This document shows positions 9,251 through 18,033 of a stretch of 64,000 nucleotides of DNA, piece by piece. Source of the stretch: Bradyrhizobium iriomotense (GTDB taxonomy: Bacteria > Pseudomonadota > Alphaproteobacteria > Rhizobiales > Xanthobacteraceae). The notes under the pieces are model-generated. The model made no database searches and was not told where the DNA came from. It worked only from the letters and a program-made list of their open reading frames with translations. A program made the position numbers and the translations under genes. Numbering within the stretch: the first letter of the stretch is position 1; each line of letters starts with the position of its first letter. Location: assembly GCF_030160715.1 (NCBI RefSeq), contig NZ_BSOW01000039.1, positions 1-64,000 of the forward strand, read 5' to 3'.

Positions 9251-10324
9251 TTGCCCTACGAGATTGATTTTCTCCGTCCTGGTGACAGCAGCGGTGACGC
9301 CATCATTGTGAAATGGGGCGAGACCAAGGAAAGCGGATTCTGGCTGAACGTTGTCGATGGCGGCTTCACCGAAACCGGGGACCAGATCATCGAGCACATA
9401 GAGAAGTATCACGCCAAAGACGCCACGATCGCCAACGTGGTCCTTTCGCACGCCGATAACGACCATGCCCCCGGCCTCATCAAGGTGCTGGAACACGAGG
9501 CGTTTACCATCTCGACCCTCTGGATGAACAAGCCCTGGGATTACGTCGATGAAGTCATCGACAAATTCCACGGCGCCTACACCCGCGAGGGGCTCATCAA
9601 GAAGATGCGCGAGATGCATCCGTACCTGGTCGAGATGGAGAAGATCGCCAACAGGCGCGGCATCGCAATCAAGGCGCCCTTGCAAGGCGCACAGATCGGC
9701 GCGTTCACGGTTCTCGCACCCAGTCGCGCGCGCTACGTCGCGCTGATCCCCGATCTCGATAAGACCCCGCCGTCGTATGCGAGCGAATCCAGAGGTATTC
9801 TCGGCTCTCTCATAAAGACCGTGTCCGACGTCGCGGAGAAGGTGCTGGAGCGCCTGGACTTCGAGACCCTCGACAACAACCCGCCGGCTACCTCGGCCTC
9901 CAACGAGACCTCGGTGGTGCAGTGGGCTTCCTTCGGCAACAAGCGCGTGTTGCTGACCGCCGATGTTGGCCCCGAAGGACTCGCTGAGGCGGCCGACTAC
10001 GCCGAGCAGATCAGCCTGCTGATCCAACCGACGCTGGTGCAGATTCCCCACCACGGCAGCCGCCGCAACGTGACGCCCGCGGTGCTCAATCGCTGGCTTG
10101 GCAAATACCCCGCCGAGAATCAGGGGAACGCCGTCGCGTCGATGGGCAAGAATGCCGACATTTACCCGCGCAAGAAGGTCGCCAATGCGTTCACGCGCCG
10201 CGGCTACCACGTCTACGCGACGCACCGAGGCTGGATCAACTTCGTCCACGAGTACGACAGGCGCGCGGGTGTTCAGGATGCCCCCGTCATCCCGTTCACC
10301 CCGGATGTTGAAGACGATGATTAA
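9251..10324 (+). CDS. Metallo-beta-lactamase-fold hydrolase, ComEC-like
   Basis: The 357-residue protein starts at TTG after AAGGAG. It carries the metal-binding motif SHADNDHAPGL (about residues 76-86), LLTADVG near 235 and PHHGSRRNV near 260, the same set as the ComEC hydrolase domain. There is no signal peptide or membrane segment, so it is cytoplasmic. Such stand-alone proteins are predicted hydrolases of phosphodiester or nucleotide substrates and occur in several phage-defence clusters. It overlaps the next gene, a membrane protein, by 8 bases (ATGATTAA), which implies coupled translation. A TIR gene follows. Confidence 0.85.
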   Translation: MPYEIDFLRPGDSSGDAIIVKWGETKESGFWLNVVDGGFTETGDQIIEHIEKYHAKDATIANVVLSHADNDHAPGLIKVLEHEAFTISTLWMNKPWDYVDEVIDKFHGAYTREGLIKKMREMHPYLVEMEKIANRRGIAIKAPLQGAQIGAFTVLAPSRARYVALIPDLDKTPPSYASESRGILGSLIKTVSDVAEKVLERLDFETLDNNPPATSASNETSVVQWASFGNKRVLLTADVGPEGLAEAADYAEQISLLIQPTLVQIPHHGSRRNVTPAVLNRWLGKYPAENQGNAVASMGKNADIYPRKKVANAFTRRGYHVYATHRGWINFVHEYDRRAGVQDAPVIPFTPDVEDDD

Positions 10325-11081
10325 AGTACTCCCGAAATTCGACAAGTACACCCTCTACGCCCGTCTCTTCCCGGCCGTTATCGCAGCCGCCCCTGCCATC
10401 GCGCTGGCCTGGGCGGTAATTGCGAGCAAGGAGGTGAGGCTGGTGCAGGCCATTGCGGGCACCGCCCTGGCCGTGCTGCTGATGGTGTTCGCCGACGTCG
10501 CCAGAAGGAGAGGCAAGGCCATAGAGCCGCGCCTGATCGAGCAGATGGGCGGCCTGCCAAGCGTCACGATGCTGCGACACCGCGACACGACGTTTGACGC
10601 AGCGACCAAAGCCAGGATGCATGCGTTCCTGTCCGAAAAGCTGGCCTAGCCGGCAGCGGCAGCAGAACAGGAGGCCGCCGCCCCTGAAACCGCGGACGAC
10701 TTTTACGCGCGCGCCGGCAATTGGCTGCGTGAGAATACGCGCAGCAAGAAGAAGTTCGACATCCTGTTCAACGAAAACATCACTTATGGCAACCGGCGCA
10801 ATCTGTTTGCGCTCAAGTGGCCGGCCTTGCTTATGAACGTCCTGATCGTCATCGGCAGCGCCGCCTACCTGTGGCTTCAGCAAGGCCCGCTTGATCTGCT
10901 GCCCGTTTTTGTGATCGCCTTCCTGCACGCAGCCTATCTGGCGATCTTCTCAACCCGGTCGGCCGTCGAAGAGGCATCCCGCATCTACGCGCGCCAGCTG
11001 CTGCTAAGCTCGGAATCGGGCAGAACTTCGGATGCCGCCGCCAGCGGCCGCCAAACCGCGCACTCGCAAGAAGAAGACTGA
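10317..11081 (+). pseudogene. Membrane partner of the MBL hydrolase, in-frame amber stop
   Basis: One continuous frame of 254 codons is interrupted only by a TAG at 10647-10649. Before it: two hydrophobic segments (LFPAVIAAAPAIALAWAVI and IAGTALAVLLMVFADVA). After it: a linker, then NWLRENTRSKKKFDILFNE and two further segments (ALLMNVLIVIGSAAYLW and DLLPVFVIAFLHAAYLAIF). The two halves look like one four-helix membrane protein with a cytoplasmic middle. An amber codon where homologues would have a sense codon (for example CAG) is the simplest reading. The start ATG overlaps the end of the hydrolase gene. I do not recognise a named family. Confidence 0.7.
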
Positions 11082-11145
11082 AGAGCCTGGTGCTCTCGCG
11101 ACCTAGATCGTGAAACTATCAACCAATGATCGAGAATGGTGGAAA

Positions 11146-11858
11146 ATGGCTAGATGCACAGCACCAGTAGAAGGGCATCGCTCAGCGAGCGCTGCAGCGA
11201 ACTGCCCTGCATGCCGCGGCCGCTATCGCGGCTTCAGGTCGTACCCGTCCTATACCCCATCCTATTCCCCGACCTACACCCCGTCCTACTCCTCGTCGGG
11301 CGGCGGCGGGGGCGGCGCAGCAGCGGCGGCGGGTCTGGCAGCCGCGTAAGGCCGAGATGGTCGCGAGCGGGTTCGTCCGTGACGTACACGCCTGCCGAGG
11401 TGCGGGCGCTCACGCCAGTCCGCGAGAACGTCGAGAAGCAAGCCTCTCTGGACCTTCGGGACGTCTTTCTTTGCCATGCGTGGGACGATCGGCAGGGGGC
11501 CGCCAAGGAACTACACGATCTGCTCGAGTCACGCGGTGTCAGGGTCTGGTTCAGCGAGAAGGACGTTGGCCTCGGTGTGCCGTTGCTCCGCGCCATCGAC
11601 AAGGGCCTGGCGAACTCGCGGATTGGGATCGTGCTGGTGACCCCTGCGCTGCTGCGCCGCCTCCCAACAGAAGGCATCGCCGACAAAGAACTTTCGGCAC
11701 TCCTCGCTGGTGAGCGTCTCGTTCCCGTTGTGCACCAGACGACGTATGAAGCTCTCCGCGAAGTTAGCCCTCTGCTCGCCTCGCGAAGCGGCCTGAGCAC
11801 CGCAGAAGAACCGATGGCGGATGTCGCAGCCAAGCTCGCCGAGCTGGTCGCCCTCTAG
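11146..11858 (+). pseudogene. TIR-domain protein, frameshifted in a G run
   Basis: The N-terminus (MARCTAPVEGHRSASAAANC followed by a Ser/Tyr/Pro-rich stretch and a Gly run) is in one frame and ends at a TAA near 11347. The rest, PRWSRAGSSVTYTPAEVR and the TIR domain (RDVFLCHAWDDRQGAAKELH, VWFSEKDVG, IGIVLVTPALL, ADKELSALL), is in another. The frames join in the G-rich run at 11304-11316 if one G is restored. TIR domains of this kind are often NADases; the likely catalytic Glu is in ADKELSALL. The TIR part alone is complete, but no good start serves it. Slippage in the G run, or a sequencing error there, could also explain the break. Confidence 0.8.
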
Positions 11859-11927
11859 CTCTATTGCCGGGGTGGCCGGGCCACGTCGCACTTATTTCAA
11901 TGGCGGAGATATCCTCGTTAGATATTG

Positions 11928-12148
11928 CTAGCGATAGCCCTTCTTGAGCTTCTGCGTCCAAACCGACACCAATGCCATATCGGCCGGGCCGCGCGTCTTG
12001 CACACCTGGATGCAGACGCGTCCCCCCGCTCAAGCCGCCCCCTTCGCGAAAACGACCATTCGCCGAACAGCGTTTGCTGAACATCTAGTTTGTAGAAGCG
12101 CTACATGTTGCGCTCCAGGTCGATGCGTTGCAGGCTGATCGCGGTCAT
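11928..12148 (-). pseudogene. WGR-domain protein remnant
   Basis: The frame opens MTAISLQRIDLERNM and then meets TAG, followed by RFYKLDVQQTLFGEW. After at least two frame changes the end reads RIQVCKTRGPADMALVSVW and TQKLKKGYR before a TAG at 11928-11930. This is the degraded relative of the intact WGR protein at 26351-26575, which has the same opening and ending. WGR domains bind nucleic acids and occur in PARP and RloB-like contexts. Its start overlaps the end of the resolvase remnant by ATGA, exactly as in the intact pair. Confidence 0.75.
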
Positions 12149-12504
12149 GCCGACATCTCTTCTTGCAGGGCTCGCGATACGGTCGATGCGTGGCAGCCGA
12201 GCGCATCCCGATCTCGCGCAGGCCTCGCGCTTCGTTCTGCAGATCCCGCGCATGTGCGATCTGCTCCTTACTCAGCTTCGCCTCGGCCCAAACCGTCGGC
12301 CTTGCGCTTTTGCGCGCCAGGCGGTCAATGCGAGTTACAGCGGGCACATCGCCTGGGTCAAGTGCGGCGATAGCACGAGCAAGCTTGTGGCCGATCGGCC
12401 CTTACCCCGCTTATCTTTTCAGCGAAGACCTTGACGGCGCCCGCGGCCTTAAGTGCGTCAACTTGGGCGGCATGATCCTGCTCGGAAGTAGACACGCGCG
12501 CATA
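12145..12504 (-). pseudogene. Serine resolvase remnant
   Basis: Frame pieces read YARVSTSEQDHAAQVDAL, FAEKISGVRADRPQ, then after a frame change DPGDVPAVTRIDRLAR, then with the central part missing AEAKLSKEQIAHARDLQNEA and, after another change, LGCHASTVSRALQEEMSA. These are the catalytic Ser region and the C-terminal helix-turn-helix of a small serine recombinase with the middle deleted. It is followed by a WGR remnant, mirroring 26351-27225. It is not functional. Confidence 0.75.
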
Positions 12505-12568
12505 TCATAGATCCCGATAATCCGGGACCACACGTGGATTGGTTGCTCTAGCTCGACCGGGTGCGGCT

Positions 12569-12769
12569 ATGTCGTCTGACATCCACCCCGCTCCGCTGCT
12601 TCCCGTCGATCGTGGGCGCGAGCCCGTGAAATACCGTGGCCATTGCAGCCTTTGCCATCGCCACTATACGCGCCCTGACGCCCCGACTTCGGTGGCTTGC
12701 CCGAACTGCCCGGCTTCGATCCGTTCCGATGTCCGAGGTGCGCAGTGCCAATTGCGATCGGACTACTGA
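12569..12769 (+). CDS. Small zinc-ribbon-like protein
   Basis: The 66-residue protein has two Cys pairs, CSLCHRHYTRPDAPTSVACPNC, spaced as in a zinc ribbon. No other domain is visible and there is no membrane segment. It ends at the TGA 12767-12769, three bases before the next gene's ATG, so the two are probably translated together. I do not recognise a named family. Confidence 0.55.
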   Translation: MSSDIHPAPLLPVDRGREPVKYRGHCSLCHRHYTRPDAPTSVACPNCPASIRSDVRGAQCQLRSDY

Positions 12770-12772
12770 GCG

Positions 12773-13072
12773 ATGGGCAATCCGGTAGCTAACTCATCTG
12801 GTCATCCGATCGCCATCGGAAGCAGCGTGCCGGCCTACATCATCAACGACGACGCGGAGTTGCGCTTCGAGGGCTTCACGCGCGTGGTGAGCCACTGCGA
12901 ATCCTATCCGCACTGGTACCGCGTCCGGTTTGAGCGCGAGCAGGTGGACCGTGTCCGCCTCATCCTTCCGCCGTTGATCCACAACGACCCATGGCTGACG
13001 GCTGAACTGCTGCGCGAGCTTTGGCGCACGCGCGGTCTTTCCCCCTGGACTGAATTCTTCCCTGTCGACTGA
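12773..13072 (+). CDS. Hypothetical protein, 99 residues
   Basis: I do not recognise this protein. It is acidic, soluble-looking, and contains a beta-rich middle (FEGFTRVVSHCESYPHWYRV, FEREQVDRVRLILPP) and a Trp-rich end (ELWRTRGLSPWTEFF). It begins 3 bases after the zinc-ribbon gene and should be in the same transcript. The frame is open, has normal codon use and no competing gene on the other strand, so I think it is real. Confidence 0.5.
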   Translation: MGNPVANSSGHPIAIGSSVPAYIINDDAELRFEGFTRVVSHCESYPHWYRVRFEREQVDRVRLILPPLIHNDPWLTAELLRELWRTRGLSPWTEFFPVD

Positions 13073-13142
13073 CTCCAAAGGAGATTGCGATGCATGACGT
13101 GCTTACCCGGCAGGGGCTCGAACATTTGTCTTAACGGCAGAG

Positions 13143-13476
13143 CTAGCTTCGGAACGCTTCCATCCTGCAGGAGCCATTGCGTCCTCTGCCTGGTCGCTTT
13201 GTCGGCCGTTTGGCGGACTTGACCATCTTGGCCTTGGCGCCAACGATCTCAGTGATCGCCGTTTCAGGTTCGATGAGCAACAGCTTGCTCTGCTCGCGTC
13301 CTGCGAGGTCCCGCCACTTCTGCTCGGTGAGCACGATATCCCGATTGAGCATGACGATCCGCCCCCTTGTAGTCCTTCTCGGGCTTGAACTCGGGATTGG
13401 CGGCGGGATCGAACGGCTCGACGAAGGCGACCTGTTCGACGGGTACCAGCTTCTTACCGATGGTGATGACTTTCAT
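13143..13476 (-). pseudogene. Conserved rhizobial protein, frameshifted in a C5/G5 run
   Basis: After AACAGGAGATACCC the ATG at 13476 opens MKVITIGKKLVPVEQVAFVE, then FDPAANPEFKPEKDYKG. The natural continuation, RIVMLNRDIVLTEQKWRDLA and SKLLLIEPETAITE, is in a different frame that starts after the run of five C at 13362-13366 (five G on the coding strand). Removing one G joins them. The last residues are Lys/Arg-rich (KRPTKRPGRGR). The family occurs in rhizobia and has no function known to me. Confidence 0.6.
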
Positions 13477-14013
13477 GGGTATCTCCTGTTTATGGGTTGA
13501 GGAGATTCCGGTGTACCGAAAGCGATCGATCCGCTGCACAGGAAGGGTTGGGAATCGAGGCGGAAGGATTGGGAAGGTTTTGCTATCCAAGCCCGAGCAC
13601 CGAGCCCGCCGTCGCCTACTAAAAGTGGCTTCTTACATTCCGGCGTCAGCTCTACCGAATCAGCGTATGTACCGCCTCGCCGACGCGGCCCTGCGTACCT
13701 GATTGAGCTCTCGACGCGTACAAAAATGAGTCAGGATTAAAAATTTCAGGGATGCAGGATTGAACGTACCCGATTCAAAAGACTCGATAATTCGCGACAC
13801 ATCCCTCACTCACGGGCAAACTACGTCTGGCTCGGTCTTGCTTTTTGGACTCTGGCGATTCAAGAGTGACAGCGTATCCTGTGCGCAAGGAATTCGGCGG
13901 CGGAAACTAGCGCCAGGAGGGGGACGCAATTTCTTTGCGGGTCTCGTCGGCTGTGGAGGCTCCTCTCCTTCACGGGTCATCTCGGATTCTGCCGCCACCT
14001 TGCCGGAGCGGGC
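13477..14013. other. Gap with no supported gene
   Basis: Open frames on both strands here lack recognisable motifs. The last 100 bases should contain the promoter for 14014-14619. Confidence 0.4.
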
Positions 14014-14619
14014 GTGCCAAATTCCCGAAAGCGCCGCGAAACAGGACATTCCAAAGAGGCGGGGGACGCCGCGAAGTCACCCATTGCGGCTGGCGGTTCG
14101 CTCGAGCGTTCGCTTCGCAAGTTAGCGATTTCGTCGCGCGATGCCACCGTCAACCAGCTTGCCGAATTCGCGCGTAGCATCGAAGAATCTGATGACATAG
14201 TATATGCGGAGAAGCTGGATATTCTTGTCCGCTCGACCGTGGCCTTGACCGAAGCGCTGGATAACCTCACACGCTCCGCGCCCCCTAGCCCACCCGAGCT
14301 TTTCGAGAACCGAGCTGATAAGTCAGAGAACCCGTTCGAATTTGTCCATCGCGTCTACGGCCAATATCTCGACCGAGGCCTGTCCAAAGCGGATATCAGA
14401 TCCCTCGACGCGAAGCTGTATCAGGGCATCCTAAATCGCGAGAAACGGTATAGCGATCCCAGTCTCGTGCTTCCCACCAAGGCTGAGGTCAACGATCAGC
14501 AGTTGGCCCAATTCGAGACCCTGGCCGACGTCATCGCCAGCCTACCGGACGTCTTTTTGAAGAAGGTGAAGCTCTATCGAGCCATCGCCGTCCGGAAACA
14601 TCATCGCCTGAAGAAGTAA
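14014..14619 (+). CDS. Hypothetical protein, 201 residues
   Basis: It starts at GTG with CGGAG just upstream. The N-terminal 30 residues are basic and Ser-rich; residues 35-85 are predicted helical (LAEFARSIEESDDIVYAEKL); a second helical part follows (FVHRVYGQYLDRGLSKADI). The C-terminus is strongly basic (KKVKLYRAIAVRKHHRLKK). No catalytic motif or membrane segment is visible. Composition and length of the open frame support a real gene, and its context among accessory genes suggests a mobile origin. Confidence 0.5.
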   Translation: MPNSRKRRETGHSKEAGDAAKSPIAAGGSLERSLRKLAISSRDATVNQLAEFARSIEESDDIVYAEKLDILVRSTVALTEALDNLTRSAPPSPPELFENRADKSENPFEFVHRVYGQYLDRGLSKADIRSLDAKLYQGILNREKRYSDPSLVLPTKAEVNDQQLAQFETLADVIASLPDVFLKKVKLYRAIAVRKHHRLKK

Positions 14620-14695
14620 GACTGCTAGGCGCGAGTAACCAATCGTTAGGAGCTCCAGGGTTAATTTGACCGTGTTCTGTTTTAGTAATACGGTC

Positions 14696-14881
14696 ATGGA
14701 GCAAGACATGAAGGACGACGCTGATAGCGGTTACCCTCGGGAGTCCTGGTCGAGGGGGTTCAGCCAAGCGTTCATTTCGGGGATTTTGGTAGCGATCATT
14801 AGCTTTTGGCTCCTGACCCCGTCACAAAGTCCGCAAAGTCGCGACTGCCCGGCTCAGTATGCCTTTGAGCGCCGGGCGTGA
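14696..14881 (+). CDS. Possible small membrane protein
   Basis: From the ATG at 14696 the 61-residue frame has a hydrophilic start (MEQDMKDDADSG) and one hydrophobic helix (AFISGILVAIISFWLL). It overlaps the 3' end of the gene on the opposite strand by 83 bases. It has no recognised relatives, and only the single membrane helix supports it. Confidence 0.3.
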   Translation: MEQDMKDDADSGYPRESWSRGFSQAFISGILVAIISFWLLTPSQSPQSRDCPAQYAFERRA

Positions 14882-15710
14882 TCCCCGCAGGGGACGATTC
14901 CTTCCTCTGAGGTATGCTCGGAGTCAGTCTATTAACAGAGGACCGGCTTCGTCCGCTCAAGTTATGGGGCTGAACGCTGCCGAGCTGCACCGTTCTGTCC
15001 GTGATTTTGATGACCTCCGAGAGCGTTTCCTTCGAGGGAGGACGTGCGCCGAACAGTTTTTCGCCGCGGTCTTTACTCTTGTCCTTGGAACGATCTTTAA
15101 GACTGTCGTGTGCAAAATAAGCAAAGGGAAGCAATGTCTTGTCAGTAAGATCGTGCTCCGGATCGAACCAAAGAACAAAACGCCCGTCGGCAGCACGGAT
15201 CATCAGCGCGCAATATCGCCAATATTCCGCAGGGTCGGTCGCCGCACAAGCAAGCGTGTACCCGTGCCTTGCCCAGATATTGCGATCGTAGGCCGCTTGC
15301 GCGGCTGCCTTGGCCTGCGCGAGAAAACCAAGATCGAGACGAGGGTCATTGAATAGTTGTGACGACGTTTCATTTGCATCGCAAAACCCAGCAATCATTA
15401 GCGCTCGCGCCATTTGACCGGGATGACCGGTCGTCATGAATTGCCTCGCGTAAGCGAGCACTTCAATTGTCTTCTTGCCTTGCGCTGCACACAGCACCTC
15501 GATGAATAGGTCCGCATCGTTCGTGGCGGATTGCGGGCGGCGCATCCGCAATTTTTGTATGCGCACGCCGTCTTCGGCTGTCCAAAGTGCGAGCCGATTG
15601 AAGGGCAGTTCCGCCGGGCCAATATTCAGGTTCACGTCCGGTGTCACATCGAATACCGGCACTGAGGTCACATCGATTCCGCAGGATGCCAAGATTGGCG
15701 GCAAGATCAT
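14799..15710 (-). CDS. Large helical protein, probably a C-terminal fragment of a STAND-like ATPase
   Basis: The 303-residue frame has helical-repeat-like character: IEVLCAAQGKKTIEVLAYA, ARALMIAGFCDANETSS, IWARHGYTLACAATDPAEYW, RYCALMIRAADGRFVLWF. This pattern resembles the C-terminal repeat region of NACHT/STAND defence ATPases, whose Walker motifs lie hundreds of residues earlier. No NTPase motif is present here, and a terminator sits directly upstream, so the front of the gene seems lost. The last 60 residues are low-complexity and may follow a frameshift. The relation to STAND proteins is inference. Confidence 0.4.
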   Translation of the reverse strand: MILPPILASCGIDVTSVPVFDVTPDVNLNIGPAELPFNRLALWTAEDGVRIQKLRMRRPQSATNDADLFIEVLCAAQGKKTIEVLAYARQFMTTGHPGQMARALMIAGFCDANETSSQLFNDPRLDLGFLAQAKAAAQAAYDRNIWARHGYTLACAATDPAEYWRYCALMIRAADGRFVLWFDPEHDLTDKTLLPFAYFAHDSLKDRSKDKSKDRGEKLFGARPPSKETLSEVIKITDRTVQLGSVQPHNLSGRSRSSVNRLTPSIPQRKESSPAGITPGAQRHTEPGSRDFADFVTGSGAKS

Positions 15711-15745
15711 CGGCCTGCCGAGAGGAACTGTCTAACGACTGAAAA

Positions 15746-15769
15746 GAGCGCCCACGGGCGCTCTTTTTT
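15746..15769. terminator. Rho-independent terminator, possibly bidirectional
   Basis: A 7-bp stem GAGCGCC / GGCGCTC with loop CACG (15746-15763) is followed by six T on the plus strand, and preceded by AAAA, which gives a short U tract for leftward transcripts. It lies just after the leftward DUF3768 operon. Confidence 0.85.
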
Positions 15770-15786
15770 GATGGCCGCTATGCGGC

Positions 15787-16056
15787 TCACGGCCAATCGC
15801 CGCCCTCGTCGCCTTCATCGATCACGTCGGGGCATTCCTGACCATCATAAGCGGGACGAAAATTGACGCAGAGCCCGCCGAAGCCGCTTTCGTATTCGGC
15901 GTGCTCGGAGATGACCCCGTAGTGGTCGGCCAGAACTTTGGCGGCGATGGCTACGGATGTCGCTAGAGTGACAATCAGGATGCCCTGGGTGGCATCATCG
16001 AGCGTCGAGCCGCTGATGGCGTCGCAGAGGTCGTTGACGTTGAGGATCTTGGTCAT
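15787..16056 (-). CDS. Hypothetical small protein after DUF3768
   Basis: The 89-residue protein begins MTKILNVNDLCDAI, has a hydrophobic helix-forming stretch (QGILIVTLATSVAIAAKVLA) and an acidic end (DVIDEGDEGGDWP). I do not recognise its family. Its start lies 11 bases after the stop of the DUF3768 gene and a strong terminator follows, so the two form a small operon. The hydrophobic stretch may be an amphipathic helix rather than a membrane segment. Confidence 0.6.
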   Translation of the reverse strand: MTKILNVNDLCDAISGSTLDDATQGILIVTLATSVAIAAKVLADHYGVISEHAEYESGFGGLCVNFRPAYDGQECPDVIDEGDEGGDWP

Positions 16057-16067
16057 GTCGGCGCCTC

Positions 16068-16406
16068 CTAGTATTCGTCGGCGCGCATGATCGTCATCAC
16101 GCGCCGTGTGACGGTCGGATCGGCCGGGTCAGGCGAGCCCATGGTGCCGGTCTGGTCGTAGTAGTCGATTTTGAAGAAGTAGCGGTCAGCGCCGAGGTCG
16201 ATCGAACCGAAGTCGTGCTCGCCGTGCGGATCGTTATCCCGCGTGAAGCTGTCGAACTTGCGCACCGATTCGAGCAACTCGGCCAGAAGATCCGGTTCGA
16301 GGCAGGCCACGCCCTGGGTGAGCAGGACGGTGCCGCCAATGACCAGGTTGCGCCGGAAGCTGTCGTTGAGGCTCCGGATTTTGTCGGCTTGGGTGTCATT
16401 GAGCAT
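16068..16406 (-). CDS. DUF3768 protein
   Basis: The 112-residue protein has the family's hallmarks: IRSLNDSFRRN near the start, GGTVLLTQGV, then FDSFTRDNDPHGEHDFGSID, FFKIDYYDQ, GSPDPADPTVTRRV and a final MRADEY. DUF3768 proteins are common on plasmids and islands of alphaproteobacteria and their biochemical role is unknown to me. Full-length for the family. It is the first gene of a two-gene unit ending at the terminator at 15746. Confidence 0.85.
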   Translation of the reverse strand: MLNDTQADKIRSLNDSFRRNLVIGGTVLLTQGVACLEPDLLAELLESVRKFDSFTRDNDPHGEHDFGSIDLGADRYFFKIDYYDQTGTMGSPDPADPTVTRRVMTIMRADEY

Positions 16407-16806
16407 TTGAGTTTCTCCCGTTGGTTAACGGCTGCGCCATCGCGGCCGGTCGGGAGAATTCGAGGCCCGCAGTCTTCAGCGGGCAGGCACAGGGAGGCTC
16501 CGCGCGAGGGCTCCCCTTGGGATGCGCGTGGATGCCCTTGCCGGCACGCGCTGTGGGCCTATTCACCCCGACCTTACCGGCCGGGTGCGCAGACTTTCAG
16601 CGGGAACGCTGAGCTCGATCCATACTAAAGCGGAAAGCAACCAGTCGTGCGACCGATAGATAAAGGTGGCCGGTTTCAAACGGTCGTTTTCTGGCTTCCA
16701 CGGATGCTGCAGGTCGATCGTCCCGCCTTGCTCAATACTTGGCGACGGCCGGACTGTCTGAGACTATCGTGACAGATCAGGTTCATCGAGCAACAGAGTG
16801 ACCTCC
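16407..16806. other. Intergenic region between divergent genes
   Basis: This stretch separates the DUF3768 operon from the pentapeptide/TIR-like gene and must hold both promoters. It is GC-rich near 16480-16600. I see no clear consensus boxes and no gene. Confidence 0.4.
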
Positions 16807-18027
16807 ATGGCCAATGACCAGCACCTCGCATTGCTCTACAAGGGCGTGTCCGCCTGGAACACGTGGCGCAAGGAGAATGTCAACATCCGCCCGGACCTCG
16901 CCAGAGCGGACCTGACAGGGGTTGTCCTCCCCGGGGCGAACCTCAGGGGAGTAAACTTCAATGCGACGACCCTGATCCGCGCGGAGCTTGCTGGGGCCGA
17001 TCTGACCGGTGTCGACCTCGATGCGGCCGACCTCACTGGAGCGAACCTCAGCGAAGCGGATCTCTGCAAGGCGAAGCTCAGCGGGGCAGACCTTAGCGGC
17101 GCGAACCTTAGCAAGGCAAAGCTCAGCGAAGCTACCCTCCGTCTTGCGCGTCTGTGCGGGGCCAATCTGTGCGGGGCAGACCTCAGCAGGACGAGGATGG
17201 CGCTGGCGGATTTCCGTAAGGCCGACCTACGCGGCGCGAACCTCAGCTCGGCTGACCTCTTCCCGGCAAACCTGGATGGCGCAGACCTCCGCGGGGCTAA
17301 CCTCAACGGAGCGGACTTGCGCGAGGCGCATCTGGTGGAGGCAAAACTCAACGGGGCATGGCTCGAAACCGCCGTGCTGGTGGATACCGACCTCTCGGGC
17401 GCAGATCTCACCGGCTGTATGATTTACGGCATATCGGCGTGGGGCCTGAAGCTAGAGGGGACCAAACAGCAGAACCTGGTGATAGCACCTGACGATGAGC
17501 CCACGATAACGGTCGACAACATCGAGGTCGCGCAGTTCATCTACCTCATGCTCAGCAATCAGAAGATCCGCGATGTGATCGACACGATTACCTCCAAGGT
17601 AGTGCTGATCCTTGGTCGCTTTACAAATGAACGAATGGACGTTCTCAACGCGCTTCGTGAGGAACTGCGCAAGCGTGATTACCTGCCGATCCTGTATGAC
17701 TTTGATAAACCGAGAGCCCGCGATACGGACGAAACAATCACGCTGCTCGCGAGAATGGCGAGATTTGTGATTGCGGACGTCTCTGATGCCAAATCCGTGC
17801 TCCACGAGCTGCGAGCGATTGTGCCGGATCTCCCCTCAGTGCCCGTGCAACCAATCATTCTCGCAACACAAGAGGAGCCGGGGATGTTCGACTTTTACCA
17901 GCGCAGGCCAACATTCTTGACCATCCACCGCTATACCGATCAGAAACAGTTAATTGCCGATCTCGCCGACAAAGTAATTCGTCCCGCAGAAATAAAGGTT
18001 CAGGAGTTCCGCGGTCGCTCTTCGTGA
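16807..18027 (+). CDS. Pentapeptide-repeat protein with C-terminal TIR-like domain
   Basis: Start at the ATG 16807 (MANDQHLALLYKG); a GTG 9 bases earlier is possible. Residues 30-205 are A(D/N)LxxA pentapeptide repeats (for example ADLTGANLSEADL), forming a right-handed quadrilateral helix. From about residue 255 the protein is different: VVLILGRFTNERMDVLNAL, LREELRKRDYLPILYDFD, MARFVIADVSDAKSV, typical of a TIR-like nucleotide-binding fold found with pentapeptide repeats. A role as a sensor-effector in defence is plausible but inferred. It faces the metallophosphoesterase gene 18034-19419, with only 6 bases between their ends. Confidence 0.75.
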   Translation: MANDQHLALLYKGVSAWNTWRKENVNIRPDLARADLTGVVLPGANLRGVNFNATTLIRAELAGADLTGVDLDAADLTGANLSEADLCKAKLSGADLSGANLSKAKLSEATLRLARLCGANLCGADLSRTRMALADFRKADLRGANLSSADLFPANLDGADLRGANLNGADLREAHLVEAKLNGAWLETAVLVDTDLSGADLTGCMIYGISAWGLKLEGTKQQNLVIAPDDEPTITVDNIEVAQFIYLMLSNQKIRDVIDTITSKVVLILGRFTNERMDVLNALREELRKRDYLPILYDFDKPRARDTDETITLLARMARFVIADVSDAKSVLHELRAIVPDLPSVPVQPIILATQEEPGMFDFYQRRPTFLTIHRYTDQKQLIADLADKVIRPAEIKVQEFRGRSS

Positions 18028-18033
18028 CGATCG

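Noticed and set aside
16890..17420. Short periodic DNA repeats that look like a CRISPR or tandem array
   Set aside because: The 15-base periodicity is explained by the pentapeptide repeats of the encoded protein; there are no spacers.
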